Source: Sphingomonas sp. GC_Shp_5
GTDB taxonomy: Bacteria; Pseudomonadota; Alphaproteobacteria; Sphingomonadales; Sphingomonadaceae
DNA: 64,000 nucleotides
Reading direction: 5' to 3'
Assembly: GCF_026540855.1 (NCBI RefSeq)
Contig: NZ_JALNUP010000015.1
Span: forward strand, 37,898-101,897
Each line of letters begins with the position of its first letter. Position 1 is the first letter of the stretch. Positions 37,214-46,917 of this stretch are shown piece by piece. The notes beneath the pieces are model-generated. The model saw only the letters and a list, made by a program, of their open reading frames with translations, had not been told where the DNA came from and made no database searches. Made by a program: the position numbers and the translations under genes.

Positions 37214-37215
37214 CG

Positions 37216-37843
37216 ATGCCTGGACTGAAGCACGAGAAGCTCTGCCTGCCGCCGGTGGCGGGCGTCGACGAGGCCGGGCGTGGCCCGCTTGCGGGGCCGG
37301 TGGTGGCCGCGGCGGTGATCCTGCCGGCCAAGGGAATCCCGCGCGGCCTCGACGATTCCAAGAAGCTCGCCGCCGCCGAGCGCGAGCGGCTATGCGGGTT
37401 GCTCAAGACCCGCGCGCTGGTCGGCATCGGCATCGTCGAATCGGACGAGATCGACCGGCTCAACATCTATTGGGCGACGATGAAGGCGATGACGCTCGCC
37501 GTGGATCAATTGTGCGCGGCGCTCGGCTGTCACCCCGGCCATGTGCTGGTCGACGGTAATCGCCTGCCGCGCTGGTCGTACCAGGCGACGGCCTTGGTGG
37601 GCGGCGACGCCAAGAGCGCCTCGATCGCGGCGGCGTCGATCGTCGCCAAGCATACCCGCGACACGATCATGCTCGCCCATGCCGACGCGCATCCGCATTA
37701 CGGCTGGCATTCGAACAAGGGCTATGGCTGCCCAGCGCATTTGCGCGCCTTGCGCGAGCACGGGCCGACGCCGCTGCACCGGCGCAGCTTCTCGCCGGTC
37801 GCGCAGGCGATGCAGCCTGTTCTAGCGCCGGTTCTGCCGCTGT

Positions 37844-37845
<2 letters not shown>
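37216..37845 (+). CDS. rnhB: Ribonuclease HII
   Basis: RNase HII removes misincorporated ribonucleotides and RNA primers from DNA. The 209-residue protein shows GVDEAGRGPLAGPVVAAAVIL with catalytic D18-E19. It also has the LDDSKKL motif, VDGNRLPRW with a further acidic ligand, and HADAHPHYGWHSNKGYGCPAHL. The gap to thiD is two bases. Downstream is the ccrM regulatory region, a gene order common in alphaproteobacteria. The stop codon overlaps the first GANTC site of that region. Confidence 0.97.
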
Positions 37846-39167
<1,322 letters not shown>

Positions 39168-39278
39168 AGCCCATTGCTGCGGAGGCGAGGGGCGTTGATC
39201 AGCCTAGCTTGGCCATAGGCAAGGCCTCGGCGCCGCCGTAGGAGCGATGGCCGGCTCGCCAGCGAAAGACACCTCATC

Positions 39279-40328
39279 ATGCACCTCCGCCCGGTCCAGT
39301 TCGTCGACACGCCGGTGACCCAGGCCGACGGCGCGGTGGCACGCCTCGCCGGCGGCATGCAATGGTTCGCTGCTTATGAGGTGATCGAGGGCAGCGGCCG
39401 CCGCACCGTGTCGATCGCCGACATCGGCACGCTGGGTGATCGCGGCGCGGCGCTCCACGCCGCGATCACCGCCCCCCGGCCGCCGCTGCAGCTCGGCGAA
39501 CGCACGCTGCGCCTCGACCAGCCGCTGGTCGCCGGCATCCTCAACATCACGCCCGACAGTTTCTCCGATGGTGGCCGACACCTCGATGACCCCGCCGCGG
39601 CGGCTGCGGCCGGTGTCGATATGACCGCCGCGGGCGCGGCGCTGATCGACCTCGGCGGCGAGTCGACCCGTCCAGGCGCGCCGGCGGTGTGGGAGGGAGA
39701 CGAGATCGCGCGGGTGGTGCCGGTCGTCGAGCGGCTCGCCCGCAGCGGTACGCCAGTGTCGATCGACACCCGCAAGGCCGCGGTGATGGAGGCGGCGCTG
39801 CAGGCGGGGGCGGGACTGGTCAACGATGTCGCGGCGCTGCTGTGGGACGATCGCGCCTTGGCCGTGGTCGCGCGTGCCGGCTGCCCGGTCGTGCTGATGC
39901 ACTCGCCCGATCCCAAGGACGGCGGCCACGGCAGGATCAGCTATCGCAATGTCGTCACCGAGGTGTTCGACTGGCTCGAGGCGCGGATCGCGGCGGTTGT
40001 CGCGGGCGGGGTGGATCGGGCGAAGATCATCGTCGATCCCGGCATCGGCTTCGGCAAGAGCCTCGCCGACAATCTCGCGTTGATCAATGGCTTGGCGTTG
40101 TTCCACGGCCTCGGCTGCCCGATCATGCTGGGCGTCAGCCGCAAGCGGCTGATCGGGGCGCTCGGCAACGAGGCGCCGGTCGACCAGCGGCTGGGCGGCA
40201 GCGTCGCGCTGGCGATCAAGGGGGCGGAGGCCGGCGTCCAGCTGATCCGCGTCCACGATGTGGCCGAGACGGTGCAGGCGATCAGGGTGTGGCGGGGCTT
40301 GCGCGATCGCGCGCTCGCCGGCGGCTGA
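39279..40328 (+). CDS. folP: Dihydropteroate synthase
   Basis: DHPS joins hydroxymethyldihydropterin diphosphate with p-aminobenzoate and is the sulfonamide target. The 349-residue protein has the TIM-barrel motifs GILNITPDSFSDGGRH, IDLGGESTRPGA, VSIDTRKAAVMEAAL, ILMHS-like VVLMHSPDPKD, IIVDPGIGFGKSLADNL and GVSRKRLIG. It carries about 75 residues of N-terminal extension before the barrel (starting HLRPVQFVDTP), a feature of sphingomonad-type proteins. The gap to ccrM is 111 bp. Confidence 0.96.
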   Translation: MHLRPVQFVDTPVTQADGAVARLAGGMQWFAAYEVIEGSGRRTVSIADIGTLGDRGAALHAAITAPRPPLQLGERTLRLDQPLVAGILNITPDSFSDGGRHLDDPAAAAAAGVDMTAAGAALIDLGGESTRPGAPAVWEGDEIARVVPVVERLARSGTPVSIDTRKAAVMEAALQAGAGLVNDVAALLWDDRALAVVARAGCPVVLMHSPDPKDGGHGRISYRNVVTEVFDWLEARIAAVVAGGVDRAKIIVDPGIGFGKSLADNLALINGLALFHGLGCPIMLGVSRKRLIGALGNEAPVDQRLGGSVALAIKGAEAGVQLIRVHDVAETVQAIRVWRGLRDRALAGG

Positions 40329-40410
40329 TCGTGCGGCGGGCAACACTTTGCCACGCACCTTCAGGGGGTTGATGCGTTAGATCGCTGCCTCCGTCAGCAG
40401 AGAAGAGCCT

Positions 40411-41295
40411 ATGATCGTCGATGCCACCCCGCGCCTGCGGCAGATCGTTTCCGAAGTGTGGCGGCCGCTCGCCATCCTGTTCGTGTGGGACGTGATCGTC
40501 ACCGTCACTTATTATTTCCTGCCCTTCAAGGCACCGTCACTGCCGCTCACGCTGTTCGGCTCGGCGCTGGCGCTGTTCCTCGGCTTCCGCGACAATTCGG
40601 CGTACGAGCGCTGGTGGGAGGGCCGGGTGCTGTGGGGCGCGATGATCAACGCCTCGCGCAGCCTGGCGCGCGCCACCCGCAATTTCCTGCCCGATCCCGA
40701 CGCGCATGATCTCAAGCGGTCGATCGTCCTGCGCCAGATCGCTTATGTGAACGCGCTGCGCTGCCAGCTGCGCCGCCAGCCGGTTGACGAACAGGTGTTA
40801 AGCCGGCTCTCGCGCGGCGAGGCGGAACCGGCGCTTGCGCGGACCAATATCGCCAACGGATTGCTCGACGGGACCGGGCGACGGTTCGACGACGCCATGC
40901 GCAAGGGCTGGATCGATACCATCCAGCAGGCCCATATCGAGAGCGTGCTGGTCGATATCGCCAATGCGCAGGGCGGGATGGAGCGGATCAAGAACACGCC
41001 CCTGCCCAATCAATATCGCTTCTTCCCGACCTTCTTCACCCACATCTTCTGCGTGCTGCTGCCGATCGGGCTGGTCGAGACGCTGGGTTTCGCGACCCCG
41101 CTGGGGTCGACGGTGGCGGGGCTGATGTTCCTGTCGGTGCTCCAGATCGGCGACGATCTGGTCGATCCCTTCGCCGATACCGTCCACGACGTGCCGCTGA
41201 CCGCGATGTGCCGGACGATCGAGATCGACCTGCTCCAGGCGATCGGCGACGCCGCGCCCGAGTCGATCAAGCCCGTCCACGGCGTGCTGTGGTGA
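40411..41295 (+). CDS. Bestrophin-like membrane protein (UPF0187)
   Basis: This is a 294-residue integral membrane protein of the bestrophin-like family, related to eukaryotic anion channels. Typical segments are PLTLFGSALALFLGFRDNSAYERWWEGRVLWGAMIN near 50-85, and a C-terminal pair of spans around FFTHIFCVLLPIGLVETLGFATP. Four membrane helices can be drawn. Bacterial homologues include ion channels permeable to cations. The physiological ion here is not predictable. It stands alone between folP and the PilZ genes. Confidence 0.92.
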   Translation: MIVDATPRLRQIVSEVWRPLAILFVWDVIVTVTYYFLPFKAPSLPLTLFGSALALFLGFRDNSAYERWWEGRVLWGAMINASRSLARATRNFLPDPDAHDLKRSIVLRQIAYVNALRCQLRRQPVDEQVLSRLSRGEAEPALARTNIANGLLDGTGRRFDDAMRKGWIDTIQQAHIESVLVDIANAQGGMERIKNTPLPNQYRFFPTFFTHIFCVLLPIGLVETLGFATPLGSTVAGLMFLSVLQIGDDLVDPFADTVHDVPLTAMCRTIEIDLLQAIGDAAPESIKPVHGVLW

Positions 41296-41426
41296 TTAGC
41301 TAACGTGGATTAAATTATCCCCCAGATTCGGTACGTTATTCGTGCTTACCGCTCCATTAGGGTTGTTTGTACAGGACGGAATGAGGCCACAGTGATAGTC
41401 TTCCACGGGTAAGGGGATCGGCCGCC

Positions 41427-41759
41427 ATGGATTACGGCGACAGCACTCATCCGCGCCAGCACACGCGCTTCAAGCTGTTCATGCCCACAGTGATGGATGC
41501 CGGGCGTGGCCCGATCCGTGTCCATCTGCTCAATCTGTCGGCAAGCGGCGCGCTGGCGCACCATGCGTCACCGCCGCTGCCCGGGGAGCGGGTGCGGCTC
41601 GATTGCCTCGGTGTGTTGCGACTGGCGACGGTAATGTGGTCGAGCGGCTCGCGGTTCGGCATCGCCTTCACGCTGCCGCTGGGCGAGGCGGAGGTGGCGC
41701 GGGTGATTGGTGGCAATGACGCACCGGTGGCCGAACCAGCGATGCGGCTGCGGGCTTAG
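41427..41759 (+). CDS. PilZ-domain protein, 110 residues
   Basis: This stand-alone PilZ-like protein has the arginine-bearing N-terminal motif region HPRQHTRFKL and the LNLSASGALAHH segment, matching the N-S-x-x-G pattern of c-di-GMP-binding PilZ domains. The spacing RQHTR departs from the strict RxxxR motif by one possible register (R10..R14), so nucleotide binding is likely but not certain. It is followed, on the other strand, by a second PilZ gene. A degenerate CtrA-like element (TTAC-N7-TTAG, 41346-41360) lies upstream. Confidence 0.8.
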   Translation: MDYGDSTHPRQHTRFKLFMPTVMDAGRGPIRVHLLNLSASGALAHHASPPLPGERVRLDCLGVLRLATVMWSSGSRFGIAFTLPLGEAEVARVIGGNDAPVAEPAMRLRA

Positions 41760-41766
41760 CCTAGGC

Positions 41767-42114
41767 CTAGCCCACGCGACGGTAGGCGTTATCCATGTTC
41801 GCCATCCAGCCCGCCTTGGTGACGGTGCCGGCGCGGCGCGGCTTGCGCGCATCATCGAGGTTGACCGGCTGGTGGAAGCGCAGGCCCGCCAGTTGCGGCT
41901 TGGTCCACATCACCTCGGCCTTGAGATCGCGGATGCTGCCTAGCGCCAGGGTGATCGTGGTGCCGGTGACCAGCTCGCCTTCCTGATCGACGCAGGCGCC
42001 AAGGCGCGAGAGGTTGCGCACGCGCCGTTCCACCGTGCCGCCGGGCAGCTCGAGGCCGGCGCGGATGATCACGCTGCTACGGGGTTCACGCTGGGAGGGG
42101 TCGATGTCGGTCAT
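41767..42114 (-). CDS. PilZ-domain protein, 115 residues
   Basis: This is a second stand-alone PilZ-like protein, convergent with the first (7 bp gap). It starts MTDIDPSQREPRSSV (RE-P-R in the first motif position) and contains VRNLSRLGACVDQ in place of the canonical D/NxSxxG. That keeps Asn, Ser and Gly in order. A ten-codon longer start (42144) exists, but it would overlap the CtrA-like site. Local c-di-GMP responsive control is a family inference. Confidence 0.75.
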   Translation of the reverse strand: MTDIDPSQREPRSSVIIRAGLELPGGTVERRVRNLSRLGACVDQEGELVTGTTITLALGSIRDLKAEVMWTKPQLAGLRFHQPVNLDDARKPRRAGTVTKAGWMANMDNAYRRVG

Positions 42115-42137
42115 GGGGGTGCGATGCGCCGATCCGG

Positions 42138-42153
42138 TTAACAACTGCTTACC
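42138..42153 (-). promoter_or_regulatory. CtrA-like site TTAA-N7-TTAC
   Basis: TTAAC at 42138-42142 and TTACC at 42149-42153 are spaced as in the CtrA consensus TTAA-N7-TTAA, with one base different. The site lies 24 bp upstream of the PilZ start at 42114 and between that gene and the end of the NtrC-type regulator. Confidence 0.4.
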
Positions 42154-42165
42154 AAGGCGTGGCCG

Positions 42166-43581
42166 TCAGGCCGCGGCGTTGTCGATGCCGAGTTCGCCGA
42201 GCTTGCGGTACAGCGTAGATCGGCCGATCCCGAGCCGGCGGGCGACCTCGGTCATCCGCCCGCGATAATGGCCGATCGCGAGGCGGATCACGTCCGCCTC
42301 GATATCCTCGAGCGGGCGCAGATTGCCATCGGGGCGGAATAGCGTCACCCCGCCGCCCGACGCCGCCGCCGCGGTGCCGCCACGGCGATGGCCGAGCGCG
42401 GCGATCTGCGGGAAGTCGGCGCGGGTCAGCGCGGATCCCTCGCACAGCACGGCGGCGCGGAAGAGCGCGTTCTGGAGCTGGCGAACGTTGCCCGGCCAGT
42501 CATATTCGACGAGCAGCGCCAGGGCATCGTCGGTGATGCCGAGCGGGCGCAGCCCCGGCTGCTGGGCGATCCGCGCCAGCAAATGGCGGGTAAGCGCGGG
42601 AATGTCGCCGGTGCGCTCGCGCAGCGGCGGGATCGTCACCTGAACCGGGTTGAGCCGATAGTAGAGATCCTCGCGGAAGCGGCCGGCCTCCACCTCGTCG
42701 AGCAGCTTCTTGTTGGTCGCGGCGATGACGCGGACATCCACCTCGCGCGGGTGGCGGGCGCCGATCGCCTGGACCTCGCCGGTCTGCAGCACCCGCAGCA
42801 GCTTGACCTGGGTGTCCATCGGCATCTCGCCGATTTCGTCGAGCAGGATGGTGCCGCCATCGGCATCGGCGAACTTGCCGATCTTGCGCTCGAACGCGCC
42901 GGTGAAGGCGCCCTTCTCGTGCCCGAACAGCTCGGATTCGACCAGATTGTCGGGGATCGCCCCGCAATTAACGGTGATCATGGGCTTTTTGGCGCGGGGG
43001 GAGGCGGCGTGGATCGCCTCGGCGATCACTTCCTTGCCGACCCCGCTTTCGCCCTCGACGAGCACCGGCACCCGCGCGCGCGCCGCCTTGGCGGCAATCG
43101 CCAGCGCCGTGCGAAAATCGGGCGAGGAGCCGACAATCTCGTCGAACGCGAGCAGCGCCGGGATCTTCTCGGTCAGCGGGCGCAGCTCGCCGCTGCTGGT
43201 ACCGCCGACCGCGGTCTCCAGCGCCGCCAGCAGCCGCTCGGGTGCGAGCGGCTTGACCAGGAAATCGGTGGCGCCGGCGCGCATCGCGGCCACCGCATGC
43301 GCCACCGAGCCGTTGGCGGTGAGCATCAGGATCGGCAGCGCCGGGCGGCGTTCGCGCAACTCGGCGATCAGCTTGGCGGCATCGGCATCCAGCGACCAAT
43401 GGTCGAGCAGGATCGCATCGAGCTGCATCCCGTCCTGGGTGCCGAGCTGGGCAAGCGCCATCTCGCCATCGGCGGCAAAGATCGACCGCCAGCCCGCACG
43501 CGCGGCCAGCGCCGAGACCAGCCGCCGCTGGGCCGGTTCTTCGTCAATCAGCAAAAGCAAGCGCTGGCCGTTGCGCGTCAT
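42166..43581 (-). CDS. NtrC-type sigma-54-dependent response regulator
   Basis: This 471-residue enhancer-binding protein has three domains. The first is a receiver (1-125) with probable phospho-acceptor D60 and K110. The second is an AAA+ domain (about 145-385) with Walker A GESGVGKE at 177-184 and the sigma-54 contacting GAFTGA loop at 224-229. The third is a C-terminal Fis-type helix-turn-helix (MTEVARRLGIGRSTLYRKL). The bases around D60 read LLDHWSLDAD, lacking the usual MPxMDG turn. No histidine kinase is adjacent. In alphaproteobacteria such proteins often control flagellar, nitrogen or cell-cycle genes; which one applies here is open. Confidence 0.92.
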   Translation of the reverse strand: MTRNGQRLLLLIDEEPAQRRLVSALAARAGWRSIFAADGEMALAQLGTQDGMQLDAILLDHWSLDADAAKLIAELRERRPALPILMLTANGSVAHAVAAMRAGATDFLVKPLAPERLLAALETAVGGTSSGELRPLTEKIPALLAFDEIVGSSPDFRTALAIAAKAARARVPVLVEGESGVGKEVIAEAIHAASPRAKKPMITVNCGAIPDNLVESELFGHEKGAFTGAFERKIGKFADADGGTILLDEIGEMPMDTQVKLLRVLQTGEVQAIGARHPREVDVRVIAATNKKLLDEVEAGRFREDLYYRLNPVQVTIPPLRERTGDIPALTRHLLARIAQQPGLRPLGITDDALALLVEYDWPGNVRQLQNALFRAAVLCEGSALTRADFPQIAALGHRRGGTAAAASGGGVTLFRPDGNLRPLEDIEADVIRLAIGHYRGRMTEVARRLGIGRSTLYRKLGELGIDNAAA

Positions 43582-43713
43582 GGTTCATCCTGTGCCGGTT
43601 CGGGGCACCTTGCTAGCGGAAGGGGGTAAAGGCGCTCTTAAGCGCCGGCGCTTGAAGCGGGCCCTGGTGCAAGATAGGTATCGGTGACAATCACGGGCAG
43701 GAGAGGCGCGCAG

Positions 43714-43836
43714 ATGGCCGACAACAGTGGTTTGGAGGCGCATGAGGCGACCTATGGCAGCGTTATCGGGCTGCTGAAGTGGGGCGCGGTGGCCTGTGCG
43801 GTGATCGCCGGCTTCGTCATCTGGTTGATCGCCTGA
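43714..43836 (+). CDS. aa3-type cytochrome c oxidase subunit IV
   Basis: This 40-residue peptide begins MADNSGLEAHEATYGSVIG and ends in one transmembrane helix (LLKWGAVACAVIAGFVIWLIA). It matches the small alphaproteobacterial subunit IV (COX4_pro_2) of aa3 oxidase. The ribosome site GGAGAGG precedes ATG 43714. The main oxidase subunits are not in this window. It sits only 10 bp before pntAA, an arrangement seen in sphingomonads. Confidence 0.9.
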   Translation: MADNSGLEAHEATYGSVIGLLKWGAVACAVIAGFVIWLIA

Positions 43837-43846
43837 CCTTGTGGCG

Positions 43847-44974
43847 ATGACGATCGCCATCGTTCGCGAAACTGCCGATGGCGAGAAGCGCGTGGCGGCG
43901 ACGCCGGAAACGGTGCGCAAGCTGGTGGCGCTCGGCGCCGACGTCGCGGTGGAGGCGGGCGCGGGGGCGGCAGCCGCCTATCCCGACGAGGGGTATCGAC
44001 AGGCAGGTGCGCGGGTGGGCGATCGAGCCGCGACGCTGGCCGGTGCCGAGATCGTGCTCGCCGTGCAGGGGCCGGCGGCCGACAGCCTCGCCGGTGCGGC
44101 GCCGGGCGCCTGGATCGTCGCCGCGCTCAACCCCTTTGCCGACCGTGCGCGGATAAACGGCTATGCGGCGGCCGGGTACGAGGCATTGGCGATGGAGTTC
44201 ATGCCGCGCATCACCCGCGCGCAATCGATGGATATCCTGTCCTCGCAATCCAATCTCGCCGGCTACAAGGCGGTGCTGGACGCCGCCGCCGTCTATGGCC
44301 GCGCGTTCCCGATGATGATGACAGCGGCAGGGACGATCTCTGCAGCGCGGGTGTTCGTGATGGGGGTGGGCGTCGCCGGGCTGCAGGCGATCGCCACCGC
44401 GCGGCGGCTGGGGGCGCAGGTATCCGCCACCGACGTGCGCGCCGCGACCCGCGAACAGATCATCAGCCTCGGGGCCAAGCCGATCTTCGTCGAGGATGTC
44501 GCCGGGATCGAGGGCGAGGGCGCCGGCGGCTATGCGGGCGAGATGAGCCCCGCGTATCAAGCCGCACAGGCCGAGCTCGTCTCCGGCCATCTCGCCAAGC
44601 AGGACATCGTGATCACCACCGCGCTGATCCCGGGCCGGGCGGCGCCGCGGCTCGTCAGCGAGGCGCAGGTCGCGAGCATGAAGCCTGGCAGCGTGATCGT
44701 CGATCTGGCGGTGGAGCAGGGCGGCAATGTCGAGGGGGCAGTGGCGGGCGAGACCGTCGTGCGCCACGAGGTCACGATCGTCGGCCATCGCAACATGCCC
44801 TCGCGGGTCGCGACCGATGCCTCGGCGTTGTTCGCGCGTAACCTCTACAATTTCCTTGCCGCCTTCTGGGACAAGGACGCGAGCCGCCCGATGCTGCCGG
44901 AAGGCGACGAGATCGGCGAGGCGATCCGGCTGACGCGCGGCGGGCAGGTGGTCAGCGCAAGGCTGCTGGCATGA
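43847..44974 (+). CDS. pntAA: NAD(P) transhydrogenase subunit alpha part 1
   Basis: This is the soluble NAD(H)-binding domain (dI) of the proton-translocating transhydrogenase, which uses the proton gradient to make NADPH from NADH. The 375-residue protein has IAIVRETADGEKRVAATPE, ITRAQSMDILSSQSNLAGYKAV, the NAD-binding VFVMGVGVAGLQAIATARRLGAQV and GSVIVDLAVEQGGN. GTG 43841, two codons earlier, is an alternative start. It forms an operon with pntAB and pntB. Confidence 0.96.
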   Translation: MTIAIVRETADGEKRVAATPETVRKLVALGADVAVEAGAGAAAAYPDEGYRQAGARVGDRAATLAGAEIVLAVQGPAADSLAGAAPGAWIVAALNPFADRARINGYAAAGYEALAMEFMPRITRAQSMDILSSQSNLAGYKAVLDAAAVYGRAFPMMMTAAGTISAARVFVMGVGVAGLQAIATARRLGAQVSATDVRAATREQIISLGAKPIFVEDVAGIEGEGAGGYAGEMSPAYQAAQAELVSGHLAKQDIVITTALIPGRAAPRLVSEAQVASMKPGSVIVDLAVEQGGNVEGAVAGETVVRHEVTIVGHRNMPSRVATDASALFARNLYNFLAAFWDKDASRPMLPEGDEIGEAIRLTRGGQVVSARLLA

Positions 44975-45007
44975 ACCGCCCGGCGGCAGCGGGCTAAGGA
45001 GCAGGCC

Positions 45008-45298
45008 ATGGACTTTGTCGCCATTCTGTCGATCTTCGTGCTGGCCTGTTTCATCGGCTATTACGTGGTCTGGTCGGTCACCCCGGCGTTGCACACGCCG
45101 CTGATGGCGGTGACCAACGCCATTTCCAGCGTGATCATTGTCGGTGCGCTGATCGCCGGCAGCGCCGCGGGTTCCTCCGTCGCCAAATGGCTGGGGCTCG
45201 GCGCGGTGGTGCTGGCGAGCATCAACATCTTCGGCGGCTTCGCCGTTACTGCGCGGATGCTGGCGATGTACAAGAAGAAGGAGCGGCCGGCACCATGA
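45008..45298 (+). CDS. pntAB: NAD(P) transhydrogenase subunit alpha part 2
   Basis: This 96-residue membrane part of the alpha subunit has three hydrophobic helices (about 5-25, 33-55 and 60-80). Landmarks are the typical TPLMAVTNAISSVIIVGAL and NIFGGFAVTARMLAMYKKK at the end. It contributes to the proton channel with pntB. AAGGAG precedes the ATG. Its stop overlaps the pntB start (ATGA). Confidence 0.96.
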   Translation: MDFVAILSIFVLACFIGYYVVWSVTPALHTPLMAVTNAISSVIIVGALIAGSAAGSSVAKWLGLGAVVLASINIFGGFAVTARMLAMYKKKERPAP

Positions 45299-46761
45299 TG
45301 GGGCACCTCCAAAACGGGGCGGCGATGCGCGACGTGGCGGCCAATCCCTGGGTCGCCCTCGCCTATCTCGTCGCCGGCGTGTGCTTCATCCTCGCCTTGC
45401 GCGGCCTGTCTAGCCCGGTGTCCAGCCAGCGCGGCAACCGGCTCGGCATGATCGGCATGGGGCTGGCGGTGATCACCACGCTGGTGACGCACCTCAACGT
45501 CGGCATCGGCGAGATACTGGCGGCGATCGCCTTGGGCGCCGCGATCGGGCTGGTGACGGCGCGGCGGATCGCGATGACGGCGATGCCGCAACTGGTCGCT
45601 GCGTTCCACAGCCTGGTCGGCCTCGCGGCAGTGCTGGTGGCCGCCGCCGCCTATCTCAACCCGAGCGCGTTCGGCATCGCCGATCTAGTGGTGCCGATGC
45701 TCGGCCGGCCGTTCGCGGTGATCCATCCGGTCAGCCGGATCGAGATGGGGCTTGGCGTTGCGATCGGCGCGATCACCTTCTCGGGCAGTGTCATCGCCTT
45801 CCTCAAGCTCAACGGCACGATGGGCGGCAAGCCGATCATGCTGCCGGGGCGCCACGTCATCAACCTCGCGCTGCTCGCGACGATCCTCGGCCTGATCGTC
45901 TATTTCACCCGGGACCAGGGGCCCTGGGTGTTCTGGATGATCACCGGGCTGAGCTTTGCCATCGGCTTCCTGCTGATCATCCCGATTGGCGGCGCCGACA
46001 TGCCGGTGGTCGTCAGCATGCTCAATTCCTACTCGGGCTGGGCCGCGGCGGCGATGGGGTTCACGCTCCACAACAGCGCGATGATCATCACCGGCGCGCT
46101 GGTCGGCTCGTCGGGCGCGATCCTCAGCTACATCATGTGCCGGGCGATGAACCGCAGCTTCATCAGCGTCATCGCCGGCGGGTTCGGCGCGGCGAGCGAC
46201 GGCGGCACCGGCGCGGCGGCGGCGAGCGACCGGCCGTGGAAGCGAGGGTCGGCCGAAGACGCCACGTTCCTGATGAGCCAGGCCGAGCAGGTGATCATCG
46301 TGCCGGGCTATGGCATGGCGGTCGCGCAGGCCCAGCATGCGCTGCGCGACATGGCCGACAAGCTGAAGGCCGAGGGCGTCCGCGTCAAATATGCCATCCA
46401 TCCGGTCGCCGGCCGCATGCCCGGGCACATGAACGTGCTGCTCGCCGAGGCCAACGTGCCGTATGACGAAGTGTTCGAGCTCGAGGACATCAACGGCGAG
46501 TTCGCCCAGACCGACGTCGCCTTTGTTATCGGCGCCAACGACGTTACCAATCCGGCGGCGAAGACCGACAGATCATCCCCGATCTACGGCATGCCGGTGC
46601 TCGACGTCGACAAGGCAAAGACCGTGCTGTTCATCAAGCGATCGATGGGCGGGGTGGGATACGCCGGGGTGGATAACGACATCTTCTACCGCGACAACAC
46701 GATGATGCTGTTGGCGGATGCGAAGAAGATGGTCGAGGATATCGTCAAGGCGCTGGATTGA
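45295..46761 (+). CDS. pntB: NAD(P) transhydrogenase subunit beta
   Basis: This 488-residue protein combines a multi-span membrane domain (about 20-275, with GGADMPVVVSMLNSYSGWAA). The C-terminal NADP(H)-binding domain dIII has VIIVPGYGMAVAQAQH, AIHPVAGRMPGHMNVLLAEA, VIGANDVTNPAA and FIKRSMGGVGYAG. The start at 45295 overlaps pntAB. A start at 45325 (MRDVAANPW) is possible and would remove ten residues of poorly conserved lead. It completes the pntAA-pntAB-pntB operon. Confidence 0.96.
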   Translation: MMGHLQNGAAMRDVAANPWVALAYLVAGVCFILALRGLSSPVSSQRGNRLGMIGMGLAVITTLVTHLNVGIGEILAAIALGAAIGLVTARRIAMTAMPQLVAAFHSLVGLAAVLVAAAAYLNPSAFGIADLVVPMLGRPFAVIHPVSRIEMGLGVAIGAITFSGSVIAFLKLNGTMGGKPIMLPGRHVINLALLATILGLIVYFTRDQGPWVFWMITGLSFAIGFLLIIPIGGADMPVVVSMLNSYSGWAAAAMGFTLHNSAMIITGALVGSSGAILSYIMCRAMNRSFISVIAGGFGAASDGGTGAAAASDRPWKRGSAEDATFLMSQAEQVIIVPGYGMAVAQAQHALRDMADKLKAEGVRVKYAIHPVAGRMPGHMNVLLAEANVPYDEVFELEDINGEFAQTDVAFVIGANDVTNPAAKTDRSSPIYGMPVLDVDKAKTVLFIKRSMGGVGYAGVDNDIFYRDNTMMLLADAKKMVEDIVKALD

Positions 46762-46775
46762 CCGGAAACATCATG

Positions 46776-46796
46776 TTGTCTCCACAATGGAGGCAA
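46776..46796. promoter_or_regulatory. 21-bp inverted repeat, candidate operator
   Basis: TTGTCTCCA (46776-46784), a CAA spacer and TGGAGGCAA (46788-46796) form an inverted repeat with 8 of 9 positions matched. It lies 15 bp after the pntB stop and upstream of a winged-helix gene of MarR type, the regulator class that binds palindromes of this size. With no T tract, a terminator role is less likely. Confidence 0.35.
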
Positions 46797-46917
46797 TCGC
46801 GGCGATCTGCTACTGTCCGACATCCATGATTCCACGGAATTGGAGGTGAATGATCGCCACCACTTCTGTGTCAGGTCTATTCTGGACAGGAAACGGCGAT
46901 TGCGTGGGGAGCCGGCG

